A DNA stretch of 5,255 bases from an uncultured Collinsella sp. Lineage in GTDB: Bacteria > Actinomycetota > Coriobacteriia > Coriobacteriales > Coriobacteriaceae. Under the pieces are notes generated by a model, which saw nothing but the letters and a program-made list of their open reading frames with translations, had not been told where the DNA came from and searched no databases. The stretch lies in NCBI GenBank assembly GCA_902482615.1, contig CABTAA010000120.1, positions 1 through 5,255 of the forward strand, given 5' to 3'. Shown piece after piece: positions 1 through 5,255 of the stretch (its first letter is position 1; each line of letters starts with the position of its first letter). The position numbers and the translations under genes were made by a program.

Positions 1-14
1 CCCCCGCCGTTTTT
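1..14. terminator. Possible half of a terminator stem at the window edge
   Basis: A C-rich arm (CCCCCGCCG, 1-9) is followed directly by TTTTT (10-14) on the plus strand. Read on the minus strand this is an A-run followed by CGGCGGGGG. That is what one arm of a GC-rich bidirectional terminator would look like, placed about 20 bp after the stop codon of the response regulator gene, where the operon should end. The partner arm would lie outside the window, so the hairpin cannot be confirmed. Confidence 0.3.
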
Positions 15-34
15 ATGCCGATACGCAACGAGCG

Positions 35-655
35 TTAGCGCTCCATGTTAGGAACGATGCTGCCCTCGGTCACCGCATGCACGGCCAGGCGCATGATGTT
101 GTCGTAGCCGGTCTTGCTCAGGATCTCCGAGATGCGACGCTTGATGGTGCCCTCGCTCATAAACAGCTCTGCCGCAATCTCGCGACGGCTTTTGCCCTCG
201 CAGGCAAGGCGCAAAATCGATAGCTCGACATCATCGAGAGCTGCCGTGCCCGAAAAAATGCTCTCGGGCGGCTTGGGAAACGTGCAATAGCCCGCCAGCG
301 TGGAGCGCATCACGGCGAACAGCTCGTCGATACCGACGTTCTTGTACACAAAGCTATCGACGCCCGCCTCGCGGGCCTGATCGACAAAGGTGATCTCGGG
401 CATGCCGGTCATGATAATGATGCGACACTCGGGCAGCTGCTCCTTGATGCGCGCCGCCGCCACGATGCCGTTGGAATCATGCTCGGTGCATACGTCCATC
501 AGTATCATGTCCGGACGCTCCTTGAGCGCGACACCCAAGGCCTCGGAGGCATCGGCGATGGCGGAAACAACGGCCATATCGGGCTGGTCGCCAACGGAGC
601 GTGCCAGGCTCTCGCGCAGGATGGCCTGGTCTTCGACTATAAGGACGCGAATCAT
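35..655 (-). CDS. LuxR/NarL-family DNA-binding response regulator
   Basis: This is a cytoplasmic transcription factor of 206 residues, the normal length for a NarL-type regulator. The receiver domain spans about residues 1-120. It has the acidic pair E8-D9, the phospho-acceptor D54 in MDVCTEHDSNG, the switch residue T83 in MTG and the conserved K105, so phosphorylation should work. A linker runs to about residue 138. A LuxR-type helix-turn-helix follows (about 139-200), with EGKSRREIAAELFMSEGTIK as its core and SEGTIKRRISEIL as the recognition helix region. Family knowledge says such proteins dimerise on phosphorylation and bind promoter DNA. The ATG start overlaps the stop of the upstream kinase gene by 4 nt (ATGA, 652-655). 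A strong ribosome binding site, AAAGGAG, lies 6 nt before it, so the start is secure. The kinase encoded just upstream is the expected phosphodonor. The target genes cannot be deduced here. It is the last gene of the three-gene operon. Confidence 0.95.
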   Translation of the reverse strand: MIRVLIVEDQAILRESLARSVGDQPDMAVVSAIADASEALGVALKERPDMILMDVCTEHDSNGIVAAARIKEQLPECRIIIMTGMPEITFVDQAREAGVDSFVYKNVGIDELFAVMRSTLAGYCTFPKPPESIFSGTAALDDVELSILRLACEGKSRREIAAELFMSEGTIKRRISEILSKTGYDNIMRLAVHAVTEGSIVPNMER

Positions 656-2151
656 GAGCTTCTCCTTTGGACCGTGGCGTTGGAGCCCAGCGGGATGGAC
701 ACCTCAAGCGTAAAGGGCGGGGCGGCGTGGACCTCCAGGCTGCCGCCCAAATCTTGTGCGACACGCCTCATACCAGGGATACCCGTTCCCTCGCGATACG
801 ATACGGGGGCCGGGGACCCGTCGTTAGAAATCGTCATGTGCGCGATGCCGTCAGCATCCGCCCCCTTCTGCCACAGACGCACGTGGACCCGATGCGCCTG
901 CGCATGCTTGGTGGCATTGGTCGAGGCCTCGCGGATAATCTGCAAAAATGCGACGGCGACACGCGCGTCCTCAGGCAGCACACCCTCAACATCGATCTGC
1001 ACGCTCACCAGGCCAAAAGCATGGACGATATCACCCAGCTGCTCCGCCGGCTTACTGGCGCCGCCACTGCGCAGGTCGACGGTGATCGAGCGCAGCAACG
1101 GATCGATCTGCTCGATCGACTCGTCGTCCAGGCGCCCCTCCTCCAAATAGCGATGGAGGATGGACAAGCGCTGGCCGATCACATCGTGAACGCGGGCGCG
1201 CATACGTAGGTAGGCCGCATTGTCGGCAACTTTTTTGACTTCTTCGATCTGGGCTTGGAGCTCTTGGCCCGCAAGCTCAAGCAGGTGGTTGGCTTGCGCC
1301 AAGCGGTCATGAGCATGCGCGTACTCTGTCACATCAAGACCGATAATGCGCTCGAACGAACGGCCCGAAACCATAACACGATCGCACACAAATAGGCGAA
1401 TCTCGGCGGGAGAGACCTCGACCACCGCCCGCGCCTCACCAAAGCGGTCCAGATTAATCCGCACACGGTTCCTGCTGCTTTCGGGCATTTGCATGCTAAG
1501 TTTGCGCAGGTCGTTCCGTGTGCCGCTCATGTCGCGTAGATCGGTTGGCATATGAAGCTCCACCAGGTTTTTACGCATGCAGCGGTTCATGAGCAGCGGA
1601 CGGCCCCTCGGGTCTAGATACAGGATGCCCACGGGAATCACGTTGATGGTTTCAATCGTCGAGAATGCGGTGATATCCTCCTGGCGGTTACGGACGTCCA
1701 TCAAGAGCGCCGCGATGGAACGGAACAGGAAGAACGCTCCCTCTGCGATAAGGACAACGGTCCACGCCGAGCCCATGGCAAAAACCACCGGCGGTGTAAC
1801 GGCGACAACAAGCAGCAGCTCGACCAGCATGACGGGGCGACGATAGTGCACCATAAGCACCACGCCATAGGCAAAGATCGCGGCATTGAGCCACAACGCT
1901 CCGCCCATTGCCCTGGCGCAAACGTCAAGCGGCGCCACCAGATACGAGCCAGACGACGCGAATAAGATGAGCGCCGAAATCATCAGGTGAAGCACAAGGC
2001 TCGCCTCGTAGGCGCAAATCACCTTACGGTTATAGGACGAGCGGCGCGATGCGATGAGCGGGACGTGGATCGTCTGCAGACACGCAGCCAGGGCAAAGAC
2101 AACATCGAGCGCAACAATTTGGGGAAGAATGAGCGAAATCTGCATCGTCAC
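652..2151 (-). CDS. Membrane sensor histidine kinase (HisKA_3 type) with PAS domain
   Basis: This is a 499-residue inner-membrane kinase, probably the phosphodonor of the response regulator encoded next. About five hydrophobic segments are visible (roughly residues 7-30, 44-67, 77-103, 106-127 and 129-151). A PAS-like domain follows (about 160-275), with IPVGILYLDPRGRPLLMNR at its start and RIIGLDVTEY at its end. A coiled coil (about 278-310) leads into the dimerisation and phosphotransfer helix. That helix carries RARVHDVIGQRLSILH, with H322 as the phospho-acceptor followed by Asp, the mark of HisKA_3 kinases that pair with LuxR/NarL regulators. The ATPase domain has an N-box (E408, N412, K415-H416), a G1-like SNDG (D444-G445) and a G2-like EGTGIPGMRRV (454-464). 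All catalytic features are therefore present, with a short ATP lid. The start is GTG, overlapping the upstream stop as GTGA and with GAGGG 7 nt before it. ATG at 2145 is a less well placed alternative. The signal sensed is unknown. Confidence 0.93.
   Translation of the reverse strand: MTMQISLILPQIVALDVVFALAACLQTIHVPLIASRRSSYNRKVICAYEASLVLHLMISALILFASSGSYLVAPLDVCARAMGGALWLNAAIFAYGVVLMVHYRRPVMLVELLLVVAVTPPVVFAMGSAWTVVLIAEGAFFLFRSIAALLMDVRNRQEDITAFSTIETINVIPVGILYLDPRGRPLLMNRCMRKNLVELHMPTDLRDMSGTRNDLRKLSMQMPESSRNRVRINLDRFGEARAVVEVSPAEIRLFVCDRVMVSGRSFERIIGLDVTEYAHAHDRLAQANHLLELAGQELQAQIEEVKKVADNAAYLRMRARVHDVIGQRLSILHRYLEEGRLDDESIEQIDPLLRSITVDLRSGGASKPAEQLGDIVHAFGLVSVQIDVEGVLPEDARVAVAFLQIIREASTNATKHAQAHRVHVRLWQKGADADGIAHMTISNDGSPAPVSYREGTGIPGMRRVAQDLGGSLEVHAAPPFTLEVSIPLGSNATVQRRSS
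662..668 (-). promoter_or_regulatory. Ribosome binding site of the response regulator gene
   Basis: The minus strand reads AAAGGAG, six nucleotides before the ATG at 653-655. It lies inside the 3' end of the kinase gene, so the regulator can be translated by re-initiation or coupling and also by direct ribosome entry. It is the strongest Shine-Dalgarno match at any start in the window, which may favour more regulator than kinase. Confidence 0.8.
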
Positions 2152-4031
2152 TCACCCGCCCTCGGCATCAAGACGATCATGCGCAGCTGGCCGGGCTCGC
2201 CCTCAAAGCGGTATGCCACGTTGCGCCCTTGCAGAGCGCTTTCGAGCTCTTGCGCAGCGGGCGTCTGCGAAAGATCTTCATCATCGTTGGAAAAAAGCGT
2301 GGCGCGCAGCTCGACACTGCATCGGTCATGGTCGCCCAAGTGATACATAAGCGCCGGATGGTCGGTGATGTAGGCAAAAAACGCAAAGTCGTACACGCAG
2401 TCGTACAGGGCGCTTACCGTACTGGCGTGCAACGGGCGCCGTATGGCGATAATCGAGGCGCAATCGATATCGATGGTGCGCAGGTCGCTTGCGAGCTCGT
2501 TGGCAATGAGCTGAATGCGGTCGCGATCAAAACCGCTCTCCCCGTGCTGTGCCAACGTGAGCGACCCCTTGCGCTTGCAATAGGCGACGAGCATCTTGGC
2601 GCGCTGCAGCATGCGGTAACGCTCGTGCGAAGACGCTTCGTCGGTCAACGGCGGCAGCGAGCTCAGCAGGTCGTACATCCCTTCGAGCGCGCGGGCAAGC
2701 GCCTGGTCCACGTCTTGGACCAGCAAGGTCTCGGCCTCTTGATCTGCCAAATGCGTCTTAAGGTCGTAGTCGGCGGCGAGCAGCTCATTTTGGCGTTGCA
2801 GCTCCATGCGACGATGTGCCAGTTCGCGATTGAGTTCGTTGAGCTCCGACACGTCTTGGGCAAGCAGGGCCGATCCGCCCAGCAGCGGAAAGGCACGGTA
2901 CATCACATTGGGATCGGACGCCACGGCAAAGGCATGGGCATGGCCGTGCTCCTGGGCCCGCAACTCCTCACGCACGCCTACCGGCATTGGCTTCGACACC
3001 GGCGTGGCATAGGCCTCCTGCAGGTCGCGCGTTAGAACTTTGAGGTCAAGCGGCAAGGTGTCGAAGATGCCGGCAATGTCGTGATACGACGGAATGACGC
3101 CGCAATCGAGACAGATTTCCATCGCCACCACACACATGACGCAATAGACGAGCGAAAAGTTGAGCCTCCATGCCCAGGGTACGCGCAACGCATATGAGAT
3201 GGCAAAGAATGCGCCACCCAGCAGTACGAGCGCCGCTGTGCCCGAGAAACGCTGGATGCGAAAGGACGAGGACCGACCAACCAGGATAAAAAAGGCCACG
3301 AAGTTAAAGGCCGTCCACACGAGGACGGCGAAATAACCCCAGCCGTACGTGTAATCGTTGCTCCAGGTGTCGCTTGTACGGTCAAAGCGGAAGACCTGCT
3401 GGTGAAAATCGTTGGTGAGCACAAATCCGATAAGCAGGATGGCCACAATCCACAGTGCAGCGCAGTAGCGGCGACCCAGGCGGTGTTGCTCCAGGCCCGC
3501 AAGGCGCAGACCACACAACTGGTAGAGCAGCGGAATGAGCGTCATGGGCACGTAGTACAGGTACCACAGCACGGTGGCATAGAACGGCGTGAACGACTTG
3601 TACTTGAGAATGACTTCGATCATCCACAGGGCGCAGATGGTGGCGACGGCAACAAGACGGCGGCGCAACACATAGTCCAAACAGCGCAGATAGACCGATA
3701 CGCCCCAGATCGAAAATGCAATTGCGGCAACAAGCAACGGTAGAGAGCTCGAATGGACGAGCGCATCCACAACCTCTTCGGACACCTCGCTATAGGCGGG
3801 CACGGTGTTAGAAAGTTTGGGGTCGGAGGCGAACAGCGCCGGCAAGACTGCCAAAAGCATGAGGAACAGTGCGGTGATGGCGCCGGCGATAGCAAAGACG
3901 CGGTGACGGTACACCTGATGCGTTATGCCAACAAGGAATCGCGGCATGGCAAAGAGCGTGCCACCCCTGGGATCCGCCACGGGAGCGGATCGGGCGGCCG
4001 CGTGGCCGATATGTCGCGTGCGGGTACCCAT
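2148..4031 (-). CDS. Histidine-kinase-like 7TM membrane sensor with degenerate, apparently non-catalytic kinase region
   Basis: This is an integral membrane protein of 627 residues from the ATG at 4031, first gene of the signalling operon. Hydrophobic segments lie at about residues 45-68, 96-117, 125-143, 150-170, 190-206, 231-252, 263-281 and 288-308. The first is followed by a short exported loop. The remainder resembles the histidine-kinase N-terminal 7TM region, including the typical LTNDFHQQVFRF (205-216). Next come a weak PAS-like stretch (about 320-395, ending GGSALLAQDVSELNELN), a coiled coil (about 395-435) and a helical region with AYCKRKGSLTL (483-493). The C-terminal segment (about 505-627) may keep a GHKL-like fold. 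I see no H-box, N-box Asn or glycine boxes, so autophosphorylation is doubtful and a role as sensor or modulator of the neighbouring kinase is inferred. The start is uncertain. ATG at 4031 has no Shine-Dalgarno but sits just after a possible -10 box, so the mRNA may be leaderless. ATG at 3947 would give 599 residues starting close to the first membrane helix. ATG at 4115 lies in the loop of the terminator-like hairpin and is rejected. Confidence 0.85.
   Translation of the reverse strand: MGTRTRHIGHAAARSAPVADPRGGTLFAMPRFLVGITHQVYRHRVFAIAGAITALFLMLLAVLPALFASDPKLSNTVPAYSEVSEEVVDALVHSSSLPLLVAAIAFSIWGVSVYLRCLDYVLRRRLVAVATICALWMIEVILKYKSFTPFYATVLWYLYYVPMTLIPLLYQLCGLRLAGLEQHRLGRRYCAALWIVAILLIGFVLTNDFHQQVFRFDRTSDTWSNDYTYGWGYFAVLVWTAFNFVAFFILVGRSSSFRIQRFSGTAALVLLGGAFFAISYALRVPWAWRLNFSLVYCVMCVVAMEICLDCGVIPSYHDIAGIFDTLPLDLKVLTRDLQEAYATPVSKPMPVGVREELRAQEHGHAHAFAVASDPNVMYRAFPLLGGSALLAQDVSELNELNRELAHRRMELQRQNELLAADYDLKTHLADQEAETLLVQDVDQALARALEGMYDLLSSLPPLTDEASSHERYRMLQRAKMLVAYCKRKGSLTLAQHGESGFDRDRIQLIANELASDLRTIDIDCASIIAIRRPLHASTVSALYDCVYDFAFFAYITDHPALMYHLGDHDRCSVELRATLFSNDDEDLSQTPAAQELESALQGRNVAYRFEGEPGQLRMIVLMPRAGE
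2159..2163 (-). promoter_or_regulatory. Ribosome binding site deciding the GTG start of the kinase gene
   Basis: The minus strand reads GAGGG, 7 nt before the GTG at 2149-2151 and 13 nt before the ATG at 2143-2145. The spacing favours the GTG start, which overlaps the stop of the preceding gene by 4 nt. It lies inside the 3' end of that gene, as expected for translational coupling. Confidence 0.55.
3971..3991. repeat. Short inverted repeat GATCCGC/GCGGATC near the sensor start
   Basis: A perfect 7-bp inverted repeat has arms at 3971-3977 and 3985-3991 around a 7-nt loop. If translation starts at 4031 it is coding sequence in the N-terminal extension. If it starts at 3947 it lies in the leader 24-44 nt before the start and could form a small mRNA hairpin. 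Palindromes of this size also arise by chance in GC-rich DNA. Confidence 0.4.
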
Positions 4032-4040
4032 AGTGCTTTT

Positions 4041-4046
4041 AGTGTA
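4041..4046 (-). promoter_or_regulatory. Possible -10 box of the signalling operon promoter
   Basis: The minus strand reads TACACT, matching the TAnnnT pattern of sigma-70-type -10 boxes. It ends 9 nt before the ATG at 4031. Transcription would then begin almost at that ATG, giving a leaderless message, which would explain the missing Shine-Dalgarno. No good -35 match is seen at 16-18 bp upstream; the region there reads roughly CGCTTT. An activator may be needed, or the call may be wrong. Confidence 0.3.
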
Positions 4047-4053
4047 CCGACAG

Positions 4054-4072
4054 GCGGGCCAAAAAGCGGGCC
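4054..4072. repeat. Tandem 7-bp direct repeat, possible operator
   Basis: GCGGGCC occurs at 4054-4060 and again at 4066-4072 on the plus strand, separated by AAAAA. This is an exact repeat with a 12-bp period. It lies just upstream of the possible -10 box, at the place where a -35 element or activator site would be expected. Tandem half-sites about one helical turn apart are a common layout for regulator binding, so autoregulation by the encoded response regulator is conceivable. This is inference from position only. Confidence 0.45.
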
Positions 4073-4096
4073 ACATGTCCCAAAAGCCGCAGACGG

Positions 4097-4137
4097 CAAG
4101 GCGCCCGGCGAGCATTAACTACTCGCCGGGCGCCTTG
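4097..4137 (-). terminator. Strong hairpin, probable terminator of the 6-phospho-beta-glucosidase gene
   Basis: A perfect 16-bp GC-rich inverted repeat has arms at 4097-4112 and 4122-4137 around a 9-nt loop, starting 35 bp after the TAA of the glucosidase gene. The first bases after the stem on the minus strand are not T-rich. A second, tiny hairpin (GCCG-TCTG-CGGC, 4097-4086) followed by TTTT (4085-4082) comes immediately after and shares one base with the stem. A composite terminator is likely. Without a T-tract directly after the large stem, a role in mRNA stability or partial read-through into the signalling operon remains possible. Confidence 0.7.
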
Positions 4138-4142
4138 GTTAG

Positions 4143-4165
4143 GAGACTCTGAAGTTGAGTGTCTC
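4143..4165. repeat. Small imperfect inverted repeat after the glucosidase stop
   Basis: The arms GAGACTCT (4143-4150) and AGTGTCTC (4158-4165) pair at 7 of 8 positions around a 7-nt loop. The repeat sits between the glucosidase stop codon and the large hairpin. It is too weak and lacks a T-run, so it is not a terminator by itself. It may be an accessory 3' UTR stem or chance. Confidence 0.3.
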
Positions 4166-4172
4166 AGCTTCC

Positions 4173-5255
4173 TTAGGAAAGGTCCTCACCATTAGAAGCA
4201 ATAACTTTCTTGTACCAGTCGAAGCTCTTCTTTTTGGAACGCTTGAGGGTACCGTTGCCGGCGTCGTCGCGATCCACATAGATAAAGCCGTAGCGCTTGG
4301 ACATCTCGCCCGTACCGGCGGATACCAGGTCGATCGGGCCCCAGGTGGTGTAGCCCAGCAGGTCAACGCCGTCCTCGGTCACCGCATCGCGCATCGCGGC
4401 GATATGCTGGCGCAGGTAGTCGATACGGTAGTCGTCGTTGATGGAACCATCCTCCTCGACAACATCCTTGGCGCCCAGGCCGTTCTCAACCACAAACAGC
4501 GGCTTCTGATAACGGTCGTACAGGTCGTTGAGCGTAATGCGGAAGCCCAGTGGATCGATGGCCCAGCCCCACTGGCTCTCCTGCAGGTAGGGGTTCTTGG
4601 CGCCGGCGAAGGCGTTACCCTGGGTGCGCTCGACATCGGGGTTATTGGCACCGGCGGAGCAACGGGTGCTGTAATAGCTAAAGCTGATGAAGTCGACGGT
4701 GTTAGTGGCCAGGATCTCGCGGTCCTCGTCCGTCATGCCCACATCGATGCCTAGACGCTCGAGCTTCTTGACGGCATAGGCCGGGTAGTAGCCACGGCTC
4801 TGAACGTCGACGAAGAAGTAGTTGTCCTGATTGTCGAGCTGCGCCTGGCGCACGTCGCCCGGACGGCAGCTGTAGGGGTAGTAGCTACCTGCGGCGAGCA
4901 TGCAGCCGATCTTGACCTCAGGATCGATCTCGTGAGCGATCTTGGTTGCCCAAGCGCTGGCGACGAGCTCGTTGTGGGCGGCCAGGTACTCGACGGCCTC
5001 CTTGTTCTCGCCCTCCTCAAAGACCAGACCGGCACCCATAAACGGCAGGTGCAGAATCATATTGATCTCGTTAAAGGTGAGCCAGTACTTCACCAGACCC
5101 TTGTAGCGGGTGAAGATCGTGACCGCGAGGTTCTTGTAGAAGTCGATGAGCTTGCGGTTGCGCCAGCCGCCATACTCCTTGATGAGGTGAATCGGGCAAT
5201 CGAAATGCGTGATGGTCACGAGCGGCTCGATGCCGTGCCCCTGACACTCGCGGAA
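4173..5255 (-). CDS. 6-phospho-beta-glucosidase (GH1, BglA-like), 5' end beyond the window
   Basis: This cytoplasmic enzyme hydrolyses phosphorylated beta-glucosides (cellobiose-6-P, salicin-6-P, arbutin-6-P types) to glucose-6-phosphate plus glucose or aglycone, after PTS import. The open frame runs off the right edge and 360 residues are visible. The family is usually about 475-480 long, so about 115-120 N-terminal residues are missing from view. Numbering from the edge, GIEPLVTITHFDCPIHLI (8-25) and YGGWRNRKLIDFY (28-40) are GH1 hallmarks. The acid/base Glu is E63 in TFNEIN, and the nucleophile is E257 in FVVENGLG. The C-terminal S312 with K320-R-Y322 (SKRYGFIYVD) matches the phosphate-binding signature of the 6-phospho subfamily. 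Ala after S312, where 6-phospho-beta-galactosidases have Trp, favours the glucoside form. The C-terminus (KKSFDWYKKVIASNGEDL) is complete and typical. GTG at 5217-5219 is not the start, because the conserved sequence continues upstream in frame. BglA or AscB would both fit, so no symbol is assigned. Confidence 0.95.
   Translation of the reverse strand, partial: FRECQGHGIEPLVTITHFDCPIHLIKEYGGWRNRKLIDFYKNLAVTIFTRYKGLVKYWLTFNEINMILHLPFMGAGLVFEEGENKEAVEYLAAHNELVASAWATKIAHEIDPEVKIGCMLAAGSYYPYSCRPGDVRQAQLDNQDNYFFVDVQSRGYYPAYAVKKLERLGIDVGMTDEDREILATNTVDFISFSYYSTRCSAGANNPDVERTQGNAFAGAKNPYLQESQWGWAIDPLGFRITLNDLYDRYQKPLFVVENGLGAKDVVEEDGSINDDYRIDYLRQHIAAMRDAVTEDGVDLLGYTTWGPIDLVSAGTGEMSKRYGFIYVDRDDAGNGTLKRSKKKSFDWYKKVIASNGEDLS

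Noticed and set aside
479..1150. Long plus-strand open frame opposite the kinase and regulator genes
   Set aside because: It is antisense to two well-supported genes, its product has no recognisable domain, and long antisense frames are expected in GC-rich DNA. The overlapping frame at 667-1209 is rejected for the same reason.
2229..3035. Plus-strand open frame of 268 codons opposite the 7TM sensor
   Set aside because: It mirrors the codon structure of the sensor gene and shows no domain or ribosome binding site.
4022..4029. Perfect palindrome GGGTACCC at the possible sensor start
   Set aside because: It is only 8 bp and overlaps the first codons; with no second copy nearby it is most likely chance.
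4032..4115. Sensor start at the ATG at 4113-4115
   Set aside because: The codon lies in the loop of the terminator-like hairpin, has no ribosome binding site, and the added residues (Trp/Cys/Pro-rich) do not resemble a membrane protein N-terminus of this family.
4155..4754. Plus-strand open frame opposite the glucosidase gene
   Set aside because: It is antisense to a highly conserved GH1 coding region. The Val/Ala/Gly-rich product is typical of a shadow frame.
5217..5219. GTG as start of the glucosidase
   Set aside because: The in-frame sequence upstream to the window edge encodes conserved GH1 residues (GIEPL just before it), so the true start is outside the window.

Overview
The window is GC-rich bacterial chromosomal DNA in which every gene I can support lies on the minus strand. 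Coding density is high, start codons overlap the preceding stops by 4 nt, and the proteins look like those of gut Actinobacteria of the Coriobacteriia (Collinsella-like) or related anaerobes. The genus is inferred from overall style and was not tested by a search. I see no mobile element, tRNA, rRNA or CRISPR array.

Read in the direction of transcription (right to left), the window opens inside a glycoside hydrolase family 1 gene (4173-5255, 5' end outside the window). It encodes a BglA-like 6-phospho-beta-glucosidase, the enzyme that splits beta-glucosides phosphorylated during PTS uptake. A 16-bp perfect inverted repeat (4097-4137) follows its stop and probably ends that transcript. The gap that follows (about 140-225 bp, depending on the next start codon) holds a tandem 7-bp direct repeat (4054-4072) and a possible -10 box (4041-4046).

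After this gap comes a tight three-gene signalling operon. First is a polytopic membrane protein with a histidine-kinase-type N-terminal 7TM region, a weak PAS-like segment, a coiled coil and a diverged, apparently non-catalytic kinase-like C-terminus (2148-4031). Second is an intact membrane sensor histidine kinase of the HisKA_3/NarL-partner type (652-2151). Third is a LuxR/NarL-family response regulator (35-655). The first and second genes overlap as GTGA and the second and third as ATGA, so translation is probably coupled and the three proteins made in a fixed ratio. The likely scheme is that the first protein senses or modulates, the second phosphorylates itself on His322 and passes the phosphate to Asp54 of the third, and the third binds DNA through its C-terminal helix-turn-helix. 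The signal and the target genes cannot be read from this window. The 7-bp tandem repeat before the operon is a candidate, untested binding site.

The left edge (1-14) looks like one arm of a terminator stem plus a T-run that would close the operon, but its other arm is outside the window. The most noteworthy item is the three-component arrangement, with an upstream sensor that looks like a kinase but lacks the catalytic motifs.
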